Assembly (NCBI GenBank): GCA_021234155.1
Contig: JAJEKV010000018.1
Span: forward strand, 19,381,423 to 19,445,422
DNA: 64,000 bases
Reading direction: 5' to 3'
Source: Isoetes taiwanensis
Lineage: Eukaryota; Streptophyta; Lycopodiopsida; Isoetales; Isoetaceae
Shown here: positions 12,521-24,377 of the stretch, piece by piece
How positions within the stretch are numbered: the stretch's first letter is position 1
Layout of the letters: every line of letters begins with the position of its first letter
Position numbers and translations under genes: made by a program
The notes under the pieces: model-generated
Databases searched by the model: none
Seen by the model: the letters and a program-made list of their open reading frames with translations, nothing else
What the model was told of the DNA's origin: nothing

Positions 12521-12874
12521 TTGTGTACAATACCAAATAATAATTTTGGTTGGTATAAATATATATCAAACCAATGTTGGCCAACAAATTTGGCCTTTAG
12601 TTCAACCATGTGGTCTCCTCGTTGGTCCCGAAATGGATTCCATTACGCAAAAGATGAATCACTGAAAACTTCAAGCAAAGGCCGGAGCTTAGAAATAGCC
12701 ATGGAAGATTGGATGACCACCGCGGAGTCTCAATCCTCGCCATTATCCCATCCCTTCGATGTTATCATCCATCCGATATGGAATAGAGAGCATCAAATGT
12801 ACATGATAGAAAAGATCTCCGGGTGGTCGGCCGAAATGACCCTAAGAGTCCCCAGATCGATTGTTGTAATGTGA
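12521..12874 (+). CDS. Uncharacterised 117-aa ORF in the insertion
   Basis: This open frame is rich in Trp, Ser and Met, with segments such as WSPRWSRNGFHYAKDESL and HPFDVIIHPIWNREHQMY. I see no known motif. It may be an exon or fragment of a larger element-encoded protein. It is the longest clean frame in the left half of the insertion. The start is simply the first ATG. Confidence 0.2.
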   Translation: MCTIPNNNFGWYKYISNQCWPTNLAFSSTMWSPRWSRNGFHYAKDESLKTSSKGRSLEIAMEDWMTTAESQSSPLSHPFDVIIHPIWNREHQMYMIEKISGWSAEMTLRVPRSIVVM

Positions 12875-15800
12875 TAGTCATGTTGTTGTAATCGGATTGT
12901 CGTAATACTCTTGCTTTTGTAATTTGTAAGGCGCCCACTTGACTTCATGTTCAACCGCCGCGACCGATAGCCTTATAGTTCAAATTGGGGCCAATTTCTA
13001 TGAGGGAACTCTTCTAGTGTGGAAATTGGGCGCCGGCCCAATTATGTCATACTTCTATTAGAATACAAGCAATTAGATCCAATAGAATGAACAACTTGAC
13101 ATGAAAATTTTGTATTTCAAGATCTCAAAAATGTTACGTATAAAAGATTTTATGTTTTACTTTAGATAGAAAATACATGATATACCATAGATTCGATTAT
13201 ATAGAAATTGAAATTGGCTCAATTTCAGCAACTCGCGGAATCATTAAGGTTTTTCACGATCCGGGGTTCTCCTCGTTGTCGACGCCATGAAGTTGATCTT
13301 GTTGTTGCATGGCGCCTCTTTATAGCTTCCATCTTGTTTATGAACTCTTCATTGCTCGTGTGAGCCACCTTCTTCATCCGCCCTCCCCGCCTCTATCTCT
13401 ATGTCACCCATCTCCTTCGCCATCCATTATTCCCAACGCCAGGTACCCGATTTTCTTCCTCGCCATCATCTTGAGCTTCGGTTCTTTTTCCCGCTGACTT
13501 TGAGGTGTGTCCTTCACGATGGATTCTCACCATCATTGTCCACTATATCATTGAATTTTGAAATAAGGCAATGACATCCCGAAAGTGTTCACCATTTGTT
13601 CCGCCAAAGATATTAATTTATCTTTTAATTTAAGATGGATAGAGCCTTACTTCCTAATCCTGCAGCCTTTTATTTGATCTGCAAGGAATCCTTACCAAAG
13701 CGGTTGGACGCAGCCCTCAATCCGAAAGCAGGAAATGGATTTGCCGATGGGGCAATCATTTGTAACTGATGGGAGGTTTGGAACCTAATTTCTTCTTCTG
13801 CCCTCTCGCAATCTTCTCGGCTCCCATGGCCAATGATTTATTTTCGCCCAACATTATTTCCAATTGATCAAGATTCGCGACTAGCTTGAGTTTGGGTCTC
13901 CCCGTGATCTCTAATGAAGTTGCTTTGTATCCTTCACATAGTGCCGCGACGAATCAATGAGCCTCCGTAAAAAAATCATGACACCGCAACCCCTCCATCA
14001 TGAGTTTCCCACTCAAATATGTGCATGTCTTGGCTTGTGAGTTGATTCGGAATGAGAGGTCCGCATCTACCACCGGGGCCTTATCACCCCCACCTGACGA
14101 TACAAACAATATGCCGAAGAGAAAATATTTCAGCAAAAGCAACATAAATTGGGCGACCGCCATATTTCAAAGAATATTACCCGGCGCAGCACTCCTCGCT
14201 CTGCAATTTCTTCACATGTCCTCTCCTTCCAAGGTGCCGTGGAAATTTTGAATGCTCAATGATGGTCACTTTGTATAAAGCATAGATTCAAGTCATCCAA
14301 AGGCGTGAGATGCCACTTGGTCTCGGCCACGACATGACCAACACAAGACTCAAGCTCACAAACTCGGAGGTTGACCCCGACTTTGCTTTTTGGATCCCGG
14401 TATGCTCCAATCCACACCCACTACCGCCATCTATAGTTTTCATTGCGTACCAAGCACTCGCTCAAATGCTCGGGTTTATAAATATGGTAATCCAATACAA
14501 CCGCTGGTCCGTTAGGATACTAATCGATCCATGAATTTCGATACCCTCCACGGACCATTTAATATGGTTCCTAAAGTCACATCCACAAGACGTACGGGAC
14601 GTACGTTGATTACATTAACACAAATCCCTAGTGGACTTACAAAGGAGGCATTTGAAAGCCTTTTGAACCCTTTTCAACCGGTCCACTCTGAGGTATTTGT
14701 TCACTTTTGTAATAAGAGTCTCCGGTAGATTTTCCTTCTCAGCCTTTCTTTTTCCTCCCAATCCAATCACCGACACCGCTTTGCAAACATTAGCATGAGG
14801 TTCTCTCAGGAATATGGGATGAAACCGCCCGACTTCATCCATATTTTCAACTTTCAACTTCTTCACCTCTTAGATATTTCCAGTAATGCACGCCAACAAT
14901 GCCAATCTTCCTTAATTCTTGGCGCCTAGTCTTCATGACACACGCCCTTTATAAGCCTTCGTGGCCTTTGATGAACGTGTTACCGCCATGATCTCCCCTC
15001 ATTAACCTCTCTCAAAATCCATGGGGTGCATAGACTTCATCTACCGACAAGAATTGTTTAGAACATCCTCAGACGATCCTTGACTTCAATTTTTCGCCAT
15101 TCTCATCCTTCAGCCACCCTCGTAAAATAGTTGAGCGAATGAGTGCACATATTCCAAGTTTCTTCGCCAAGATAGACTTAAATAATCATAGTCCCATGCT
15201 CTTTATTCTTCGTGGTCCGCTTTGCTATAGCTAGCCATTCCTCGCGAACAAAAGATAGTGTAAGACAACTTGAGACGATATAGAATTAGACTAAAACTAC
15301 AATATGGACAGCATGAAGGCTATGAAATTCGGCTGGCTCTATTTGGAGTGAAGTCGATTGAGGGTGCATACATTAGAAGAGATTTAGAAGAGCAATTGAT
15401 GGTTGAAATTGGGCGGCCATTTGGTTTAATGGGGACATAACTTACGTAGTAAGCCGCCCGCTGATTGACCACGCCTTTCTTGGGCTTGCCATAGAGTTCC
15501 CACCGACAGAAGGTTGATCTCCTCAAAGAAGACATCTCATGAATTGTCTTCACTATGATATCATTTGTTTCCCTCGGTCGATTCCTTAAACATATTCCGC
15601 TGGAGTTAGGTTTCCAGCCAAGAACCTATACTTTTCTCGCATAAAAGAAAAAATATCAAATTTCAAATGGCTCCTCCTTTCGTGAGGCCATTCCAATGCC
15701 CGGTTCACAAGGATCCGGCTGCAACTACCGTAGTGTGATTTCCATTAACGATCCGTAACTCGATTATCCAAATCACTTGCTTTTTCCATTTAATAGCACG

Positions 15801-16249
15801 ACTATTGAAGGGTCAAACGGAATCCACATCTCGCACAAGGATGCATTTGCATAGTTATGAAAGATTCATAAAGGTATCCACGTTGTTCAAGATCGATGAC
15901 CCCCGCAAGTCATGTTTGCGTGGGGGCTTGATGCATCTTGGAATATGTCACCTCAATTTCGGGAATCCCACACCAAGTGGGTAAATCCTCTCCCTTGCTT
16001 GATGTTTAACATCGCGCCTGAGATAATTCACGCTTACTTTCCGGTTAACTCCCAGTGGAGGCCGATACTGTACAATGGCGCGGATCCCCCTCTGCACTAT
16101 CGCTAGCCATTTCACTGTCCTCGCTTGTCGCGGATGGACTCTCGAGGCGGAGGGACATCTTTCGTGTCTTATGGGAGGTGCCCGCTGATCCTCTCGCCTT
16201 TTTTTCTTTCTTCAACCGAAGATCAGAGAATGTTCATTAGATTCTCCTA
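12875..16249. other. Coding-like patches of unknown identity inside the insertion
   Basis: The minus strand has two better patches: 14615-14866 (83 aa, Lys/Glu-rich, with HPIFLREPHANVCKAVSVIG) and 15320-15553 (77 aa, with ELYGKPKKGVVNQRAAYYV). Both read more like protein than their plus-strand shadows, but neither shows a recognisable motif and no splice sites join them convincingly. The remainder shows nothing I can support. Confidence 0.3.
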
Positions 16250-16645
16250 AGTGTTGTTCGTTCAGAGGATCTTTGGTCTTTTTGCATATCTTCCAAGCAT
16301 GACAACAGGCATCTCAATGCCGTTTGTTGTCAAAGATGATCTCTTCTTTGTAGCAGTGCCTTTGTCACCTACCTTAGACTTCTCGCTCCCTTTTTTGTAA
16401 CTCAGATTTGTGACTTCAACCAGGCCGCGGTCATACACTTTTGCTTACTGGCCTTTCCCATGATATTTCAGATACAGCCTTCGACCTGGTCCGCTTGTGT
16501 TCAAGAATCCATCGCCCACTCGTAGAAAACCAATAACATCTCCACACTTTCTAATTCCAGATTTTTTCCAAGCTCTCATATGAGTCCAGCCGCTAAACCC
16601 TTTATAAGACGAAGTTTTGATTTTCGCTATGCTTGCCGACATTAG
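16250..16645 (-). pseudogene. Possible B3-type DNA-binding domain fragment
   Basis: On the minus strand the frame from 16642 contains GWTHMRAWKKSGIRKCGDVI followed by GFLRVGDG and later LYLKYHGKG. The order W-x-W-K, then a GDVIGFLRV block, then a short beta segment resembles the C-terminal half of a plant B3 domain (RAV/ARF/VAL families). The N-terminal half is not visible. A stop follows KGQ, after which a Lys/Ser-rich tail continues (AKVYDRGLVEVTNLSYKK). If real, it would be an element-borne or captured DNA-binding domain. The similarity is judged by eye only. Confidence 0.33.
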
Positions 16646-18383
16646 TTAGCGAGGGTCATACGTGGCGAGGGTAGCCTCAGAAGTTAACGGAAGCACTTGT
16701 CCAATACGCCTTCCACAAAAACTTCTATCTCCCCGGTACTTCTGCTTATCCCCATATCAATTGCTATCCCGATATTGCTTGTGTCTCTTTGTCCCAGCAT
16801 CGGTAAAATATAAACATAAATCCTTCAGATGGTTTGTACCGGACTTCGATTTACGCTACCAATTTCAATGCACCATGTGTACTTGTCGCCAAATGTATGA
16901 TATCTTCTCGAACTACTTCAATTCCTTCAAATGTCACATCCTCCTCTTCGTCTCTTTAGTCATAAAGAACAGCTCGCGGCAAGCCAGCCCATAGCCGGGC
17001 ATGCGCAAATCATTTTGTCCTTGCTATTACTCCCCGTGATTCCATCAAACTTGAAGTGAGTACAGCCTTTACTGAAAAGTAACGTGGCATACATTTAAGA
17101 CAACAGGGCCACCAATTTAGTGACTTGAAAGTTAGTAGGAATGGTTCAAGGTGGCGCTTAGGGGAGAGGCATTCTTCGAAATTGGGCATCCGCCTAATTT
17201 GCAGGGCCCGGGTATCGGCACCGTGCCAAACCTTCACTGCGGAGGCCCCATTATCGCCCTGCGCTGAAACCCAAGGCACCGATTCAATGAAGGGAAGGAA
17301 GCAGAGGTGCTTCGACTTCCATGCAAGTGATCCGCCAGAGCAAAGGGTGCGCCCTATTTAGAGAGCGGGAATGAAGGTGACATTGTTCGACTTTCCAACA
17401 CGCCCACGAAAAGAAGTTATTAGCAAAGAAAACAGGCGGGCCGTTTTACACAAAAGCCGGAATGCGTGTGACCTACTTCAAGTTTCCAACACAGCTCGGC
17501 TGAGGAGTCAATAAAAAATTGGCTGGGCGCCAATGTAATCAAGGAAACAAGGTTAGGTGGATCGACCATCGACCTTTTCATGCTGAAATCGGTCATTGTC
17601 GAGAAATAGCTTGAGAAAAGAAGGTGAGGGAAGCAAGTCTAGGTGGCTCAATATCCAAAGCATATAAGATAGTTGATTAGAAGGATAGAATAGAGAGGGA
17701 TTAGAAGGAAAAAAGATCATTATTGCAAAGAATTTCGTGTCGACCTTGAATGAATAGGAGCAAGCTTCTTTTTCTAACGGGGGGAACAGATGGAAGACGT
17801 AATGGATGCCATGTCGCCTTGGGAAGCATTATTAAAAATAAATAAACATTGACATCAACCCGCCGCTGATGCAAGCATTACCTTCGTGGGCGACTTTCCA
17901 TAACCAATATAGAGCCGGGCTTTGTCCTTAGTTGTCGCCCTGATGATATCGTGATAAGGAAGCGGCCAAGCTGGGCAGCGAACTGAAGATCAAGCTGAAA
18001 ATGCGTTATCCAGAGAAAGGAATATTTATAAGTGAGGCATGCACTCACATTGCACCCGCCAGACAAGTGTCCGATTCCGGTTATAATGGACCGCTGCACC
18101 CATAATTAATTTGCAGGCTCCGAAAATAATGAAGGGTGGCCTGGACGCCACCTCGAAATCCATCCTCCACCAATATGTAGGCGCCACATGGCATGCCGTA
18201 AAGTATTAAAGGGTACACAATTCAAATATGAAATTAAAATGTTCGAATGCACGTGAGCTACATTTAAAGTTGGTGGGGAAGGACCCATATGAAATGTAAA
18301 GTGGTGGGGGCAGACCCATCCGGTGTGTTGTAAAGTGTCACATGTCCGATAGGACGCCGCCTTTGTATATGCGGACGCTAAAA
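16646..18383. other. Unassigned part of the insertion
   Basis: Short frames lie on both strands, with frequent stops. A minus-strand frame at 17010-17279 (89 aa) continues in pieces towards 16650 and could belong to the same decayed gene as the B3-like fragment, but I cannot prove it. Confidence 0.3.
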
Positions 18384-18390
18384 TCTTCTT

Positions 18391-18420
<30 letters not shown>
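18384..18420 (+). repeat. (TTC)n microsatellite
   Basis: About twelve uninterrupted TTC units end just before aatgacacccc. Its complement is the source of a false Lys-rich minus-strand ORF. Confidence 0.95.
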
Positions 18421-18421
<1 letters not shown>

Positions 18422-18482
18422 ATGACACCCCCTCGCACGCGTCCCCAATAACGCATTAAAGTTTGCCCCCTAATAATGTGAT

Positions 18483-18558
18483 ATAAATGGGGGAGAATTT
18501 GAATTCGAATTTGAATTTGTTGAGTGATTCAAATACGATCTTAAATTCCCCCATTTAT
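18483..18558. other. Hairpin-forming inverted repeat
   Basis: The arm ataaatgggggagaattt at 18483 and the opposing ttaaattcccccatttat at 18541-18558 are near-perfect complements. They enclose a ~40-base AT-rich loop containing a repeated gaatttgaattcgaat-type word. It may be a tiny foldback element or an internal structure of the host insertion. Confidence 0.6.
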
Positions 18559-18559
18559 T

Positions 18560-21129
18560 TCTAGTGCCCTCTGCTTTTGAAGCCTTCATTCTTGAGCCTA
18601 CTTTTAATATAATACTTTGTCGGTCTTACATGGCTTCAATCGACTCCAAAGGTAATTTTATCTTAACTAAGCTTAGATTTGTGATCTTGGGACTGTTTCT
18701 TCAGCTTATGAATCTTGTTTGCTCGACTAGTGCAACATTTTTTTGTAAGATGTTTTTAGTGATGTCAAAGACTGGATTCAATTTCTGTCCCCCCGCTTTG
18801 CTAGCCGCAGGCATCCTTCCACCTTATTCAAATTCTACAAGAAATCTACTTGTCGTTTTTAGACTTCATGCCACATTGGCAAAGGCTAGTACACGAGGGA
18901 GTCTCATTGGTATAATGCTTCTCTATGGCCCATCAAATGGATGCTTGTAAGATTGATTTTTCATAAGTCGCTGCAAGTTCATACATATGGATGTCCACCG
19001 GGGGAGTTAAGTTCGACACTCTTCAAAACCAGCCAATATTGTGTAGCCTCCAAAACACTGATATAACGTATGGGCGCCACTTTACTATGAACACCGCCAC
19101 GCATAACATCCATTTTGGGCGCCCGCCCAGCTTGCTTTTGGCCAATGCCAAGTGCACAGATCCATTTCAAGGCTTCAGCCATTTTGGCCATTTCCACGGC
19201 ATGTCATCCATGTCTTATGGCCAAACCATGATCAGAGGGCGCCATGTCTTCCCACCTAGATATAGAGAAATTACGAGCCAATTTACATTGGGCTGTGTGT
19301 GCTTTTGCCCACCGCTGGGCTGGTGTTTTGCCTATTTACATTTGGACCAAGTAAATTGGGCGTCACTTAATTTAGTTTTCCCAAGAAGCTCATAAGCCGA
19401 TGTTTCAAAATTAATTTAAGGCCCTACCGATTTCAGACCCGTATCGATGCATCGCTATGATGTTCTGCCTCAATAACCTGGCCCCATGTTCTCGACCCAT
19501 CCGCTTCGCGCAGGAAGTGTACATCTTCAAGGATGGTCGCCCCATTGCCAAAGGGTTCATGGGAGACTCTAACCAATGCCATTTCGTAAGCATCCCCATT
19601 GAGTGTTAGTGTTGGTGTTGAAGAGGTTTTCGAGGAGTGTCACGCACCATGGCCCACCCGATGCAAAACTATAGGAGAAGCCAAAGGATCCTTCATTCTT
19701 TGGAGAGGAAGACGTCCGCGAATCCAATGTAGAGGATGCCGGTCCACCCCTAAAAAAATGTAGAGTGGAATCAACTATGGGACTTATCCCCCATTAGATA
19801 CACTTTACCGGAGAAGGACTGCGTGAAATATGGCACTCTTAAGGCCTCCATTCCCGGGCTGAAAGGGGTTCATATCCTTTACAGCCCGTGATGATGCAAA
19901 GATGCGATCAGGCTTCTAGGGTTGAAATGCATTGAGGACAATTGTTGAGGGTTACCCGACCTCCCAAGTGAATTTCTCACTGCCGTGCTTGTTTACAGTA
20001 CCAAAAAAGCGTGTATGCTTGTGAGGTGGAGTAAATCTAATATGTTACAAAGTGGATGGTGTAAAGGTGTCCAAATCTTGACCGCAAAGCCAACCGAGCA
20101 ATCAAATACTCCCTCAAGTCAAGGCAGCTCATTGTTGAGAAGCATCCTAATTTTGAGAGGCGCAAGTACACTTTCCACTCCCACGGGCCAGAGGGCGGTT
20201 CTTGAGACAACCTAAGATTGAGCGCTTTAGCTCTAAGGAGGCTATTTTAAAATATCGAAGGATCTTGTGTTGCAAACACGTGTGTTGCAAAGTTCTCACA
20301 TAATCGTCATCGAGATGCAAGGAGTTCTATGCAATGAAGTGTAGCGACAGTGGTGACATTTGTGTATGACATGCTTGGGAACAACATGAAAGGTCAGCCG
20401 AAAGTAGAACGCCCGGTCTTGCATGGGAGGCTAGTCCGTGAGAAGGCCTGGTATCTTGGGGCGAATCTCAAAGTCGTGGTATCCGGAATGGAAAGCACAA
20501 TACATCGAGGGTGCGCCAAAGCAGCGCAGCACGGAACTGTGGTACTTTCAAGCCGCCGCGCTACTTTAGCCTCCGAGGTCGCTTTCAATGTTCGTGAAGG
20601 GAGAATTGCTAATCCTTGCCTCACCGTAGTCGGAGGAATGAAGAAGGCATCCGGAAAACATCGAAGTTGCCCGCAATGTTTACGAAAACAAGCATCCTAG
20701 AAGAGGTGAATGTAGAAGTCATGGCACCGACAGTAAGAAAGTATCGCCACGGGCTTTCATAGAACTTGAAAAGGAGCTTCATGGATGTCGCATTGCAAAA
20801 AATTCCGCTTCTCCAAATGTGATACATGCTAGGTCATTCGCATAAAGTTGTTGAAGACAAAGGATGAGGCGTAAAGGCGGATATTGCATGATCGAGAAGA
20901 GCACATAGATTGGAGCAAGCCTCCCCGTCGCACTCCAAGATCGGGTCGCGGGAGATTGTTGTCCCATAGGCATCCCAAAGACTATGTTTGTATAATTCAT
21001 GATAAGATGGACCAGCAAAGACAATGATTCCTAAATTGCAAAGAATCGGTGAAGTCACTTTGAGACCGGATAAACTTAAAACATCATTGACGGTGTTTCA
21101 CCATGGTCATGGAGGGGAAGCTATGGAAA
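18560..21129 (+). other. Probable upstream part of the DUF7869-type gene, too broken to model
   Basis: Patchy frames lie on both strands. Plus-strand patches at 20105-20215 and 20350-20700 could be the N-terminal part of the downstream protein, but they need several frame changes and show no diagnostic motif. Nothing else is supportable. Confidence 0.3.
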
Positions 21130-22110
21130 CTTTGCTTTGGATCTATGGCCGATGACTCAAACTTCCATGTCGGGCTCTTTGAATAGTATCTTGAGAAGGC
21201 TTGAGATGGTTCATGAGTATCCCGGAGGCCATCTTTCAATGCCTGAAACTTCAGCTCCAACTTGGGTGACTTCCTATGCAATAATGCGCACTCAAATCAA
21301 ATTGGCACTCACTAATAGCAACATCCCCGCAAGCTTGCCCGCACGAGAAGGACCTTCTTTTCAGTTTCCCTCCCCAACATTGTTGCCGCAATCGGACAAT
21401 GCTTCGGTCAAAACAAAAAAAGTGCATGTTTTCTCGATCTTCATACCTAGTATATCTTGGTGTGTTCGAGGAGATAGAGTTGGGTTTCATGATGCCCGAC
21501 ATACACATGAAGACATTGATGCTATGTTTGGCAACTTCTCCTCCACTCTAAAGAAGGCCGAGGTGCCTAATTCATGCCCGAATTGTTATATGAGTTCCAC
21601 AAATGCAATCTAAATGGACCTGCACCATACATTGTTGATAAAGTGCCGATTGAAGGGGTTTATAGAAGGGTACATACCCGACGATGATAGATTGACTGGC
21701 CACACCACCCCCACATTCAAATTTGCAATGAATGGAGAGTGGCCTCACATGTATTACAAAACCCGGCCCGCTTTTTTGATTGGCTGCCTACAAAAGTGTA
21801 TAAAAATGTGGAAGGAAGGGGAAGACGGAAGCCCATGATGCCCGTGAGGGAACACCCAAGTTTCTTAAACCAAAGGCAAGAGTTAAGGACCTTTTGGCCA
21901 AGCATTTAAAACAAAGATCCACAAGCACATCCTTCATTGGGTTGTAATATCCACAAGCAAGAAGGGCACCCCGTGAAACAAAGCCAACTATTCCGCACAA
22001 TTCACGGCTACCATCGAGTATTGATGGGTCTTTTACAGAGCTAGGGAAGATTTCGCGTCCCCAAGAGAGTTATGAGGACTTTTGGCCATGCACTGTGCAA
22101 GAAGGAGTTC
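21130..22110 (+). pseudogene. DUF7869-type protein remnant (putative transposon-encoded)
   Basis: The frame 21137-21613 contains HTHEDIDAMFGNFSSTLKK at ~21502-21558, the hallmark of DUF7869-type proteins, which are multi-copy in several eukaryotes and have no established function. About 110 bases upstream, one frame over, gacaatgcttcggtcaaaac encodes DN-CFGQN, matching the family's usual LDN-x-x-ENKN block. Downstream, 21650-21830 gives LTGHTTPTFKFAMNG, then HMYYKTRPAF and a basic stretch, the expected C-terminal order. At least three frame changes and several stops break it. The conserved D and E/D positions look compatible with a DDE-type nuclease, which is my inference. Confidence 0.6.
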
Positions 22111-22628
22111 AGCTTTCCAGAATGGTTGCATTGCCGCAGCTAATTGCAAGCATCGCCTCCTCCATACGGGGACCATTGAAGGATAAACCCATACCGTAAT
22201 TCAATCCATTCAAGGACGGAAGAAAGGTATGTTCATTATGGCACGCCCCGATGACGGTTGTGTCCCACATGGGTAGGGTATGCCACCGAGGAGCCCCAAA
22301 TGGATGATAAGAAGGAGAACTTTGAGACAAGATACGTCACTTGGTGGGAGCATGTCCCCGTAAGGAACCAGTGTACCCGGCCAATTATGTAAACCGGAAG
22401 AAAAGATGGAGGCCAACCACCTAGTGATCGCATTGAGTTGAGACAATCGACTTTTGCTTGGTCTCCATCGAATCAGAAGAAGTTTTTCCCCAACACTATC
22501 AAGATTCCAAGGTTCGCTGTCAAGCATATGCCGGTGATGCTTGTTAGTGTGGGAAAAATTGTTATTGAAGCAGGTCTCCAAAAAATGGTCCATAAATTCA
22601 GGTTTTGTACAAAAATAATGAAATTGTG
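22111..22628 (+). other. Right end of the insertion
   Basis: Coding-like patches follow the DUF7869 remnant on the plus strand (for example LVSIESEEVFPQHYQDSK near 22455-22515, then VGKIVIEAG). They may be the C-terminal tail of the same protein. The last ~45 bases carry the weak inverted words that pair with the left end. Confidence 0.35.
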
Positions 22629-23578
22629 CTTTTTTGCCTTACATGCACACTTTGTAGGCAGGATTTAATCCCGCCTTAGGAAGTCTAGGTCCTAGGGGCA
22701 ACTCTAGGGGCATGGCTTTTTTTAGCCTCACCATCCTAGTGCCACCTACCATAGTCCCATTGTTTTTTATTACTTTGTTTAAGGTCCATACTAGACTAAT
22801 CTTGCATGTGACTACTAGCTAGTTTATCCCACTACCTTTGGCAAGGCAAAAAAGTGGAGGACACGATAGGCTTTTAAGTTCTACCACGCCTGGGATCATC
22901 ATCGTATACCCCCAATAACCAACTCCCAAAGATAAACATACATTGGCAAGGTTTGAACCCATGACCAAATGCATATTTATTTTAGCATTATTAGACATAT
23001 ACCAACTCACCACACATCCGTTGGGCAAAACTTTTGCCTTACATGCACACTTTGTAGGCAGGATTTAATCCCGCCTTAGGAGGCATGGCTTTTTTTAGCC
23101 TCACCATCCTAGTGCCACCTACCATAGTCCCATTGTTTTTTTATTACTTTGTTTAAGGTCAATACTAGACTAATCTTGTACAGACTAGCTAGTTTATCCA
23201 CTACCTTGTGGCAGCCAAAGTGGAGGACACGTATAGGCTTTTAAGTTCTACCACGTCGGGGATCATCATCGTATACCCCCAATAACCAACTCCAAAAGAT
23301 AAACATACATTGGCAAGGTTTGAACCCATGACCAAATGCACATTTATTTTGGCATTATTAGACATATACCAACTCACCACACATCCGTTGGGCAAAACTT
23401 TTGCCTTACATGCACACTTTGTAGGCAGGATTTAATCCCGCCTTAGGAAGTCTAGGTCCTAGGGGCAACTCTAGGGGCATGGCTTTTTTTAGCCTCACCA
23501 TCCTAGTGCCACCTACCATAGTCCCATTGTTTTTTTATTACTTTGTTTAAGGTCCATACTAGACTAATCTTGTACAGA
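22629..23578 (-). repeat. Tandem SINE-like array, right part
   Basis: Three partial or full units are of the same type and orientation as 8831-10947. B-box complements (ggtttgaaccc) lie near 22950 and 23317. The middle unit lacks the ~35-bp block agtctaggtcctaggggc and what follows it. The words gtaggcaggatttaatcc and tagtcccattg are intact in all copies here, unlike in the left array. The array ends after agactaatcttgtacag. Confidence 0.85.
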
Positions 23579-24248
23579 ATCTTAGTATTTATGCCACTTT
23601 GGCTTTAATTATCTGCATGTCCATTTTCTTTAAGATATTTCAGAAAGGAAACCTGCTTTAACACTTCCGTATTATCATTATTAAGCGGCCAGCATGTTTA
23701 TTAGACTCTAAAAAACTTTTTACAACTTGCCTTAACTTTTAATGGAATCAGAAAAACTTGTGTTAGGGTCCAACAATGTCTGCAGGTCCCCAAACGTATT
23801 TTCATCTCTCAGCTGATTGAGTTTGTCCAAATGTTCCTCAACATTAGCCGGGTTCACAAAAGATGCTGCTATAAGTTTCACAGAACTACATATTCTTCTC
23901 TCAATGGTTCATGCTCATTCTGTAACAAAACTATTTTTCTCAACTCATGAAAGGCAGTATGACGAAAAGTCGACTGGAAACAGAAGGATGCAAAAACCTT
24001 CAAACTGTCTTGCATGTCAAGGAATCTTTTCATTTCATGTTGCAACCTCCCATAACAATAAACTTGTTCTTTAAAGTAAAGACAGCTTACAAACTTAAAC
24101 CTTAATCAAACTTTCATTACTGTAATAAACATAGATATATGACAGATTTTCACTTTTTCAGAGCAGTAAATAGAAGCCTCTGCCTAAATCAAGTGAATAC
24201 TTTGTCTATTGTTTATCCAAAACTTCAAATATGTAATACAACCTGTCT
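23579..24248. other. Unique AT-rich DNA, probably 3' flank of the minus-strand gene
   Basis: There is no repeat match in the window. Two plus-strand frames (23817-24074 and 24139-24390) are likely shadows of the gene's 3' end and untranslated region. Confidence 0.4.
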
Positions 24249-24377
24249 TTATACGAAAAATAGAATGATAGCAAACCCTGTTGTGCCGGTATTGCTTGCA
24301 GAAGTATCTCCAACATTAGTGTTTTCCCAAAAAGAAGGGGATCCATTTCCAATTCCAGATCCTAGCAAATTCACAAA
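24249..24377 (-). CDS. Probable terminal exon of an unknown gene
   Basis: The minus strand reads FVNLLGSGIGNGSPSFWENT then NVGDTSASNTGTTGFA and stops at 24249. It is preceded by cttttcattgcttgaag, a usable acceptor. Its phase (0) matches the donor of the block ending at 24691, and both are Ser/Asn/Gly-rich, so joining them is plausible. An alternative acceptor lies at ttggctgcag ~40 bases upstream but would give a quick stop. Function unknown. Confidence 0.35.
   Translation of the reverse strand, partial: FVNLLGSGIGNGSPSFWENTNVGDTSASNTGTTGFAIILFFV

Larger units (their letters stand above)
10948..22628. mobile_element. 11.7-kb insertion splitting the SINE-like array
   Basis: The array unit is cut after gcaaaaactttt at 10947 and resumes with gccttacatgcacac at 22636; in intact units these words are joined as aaaacttttgcc. 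CTTTT or TTTT at both edges could be a short target-site duplication. The ends share weak inverted words: tttcattattt at 10959 and its complement at 22613, and atttatggac at 10966 with its complement at 22588. The interior holds a DUF7869-type gene remnant near the right end and a B3-like fragment on the minus strand. It could be one large DNA transposon or a nested stack of several elements; I cannot separate these. Confidence 0.5.

Noticed and set aside
18106-18456. Lys-rich 116-aa minus-strand ORF
   Set aside because: Its Lys run is the complement of the (TTC)n microsatellite.
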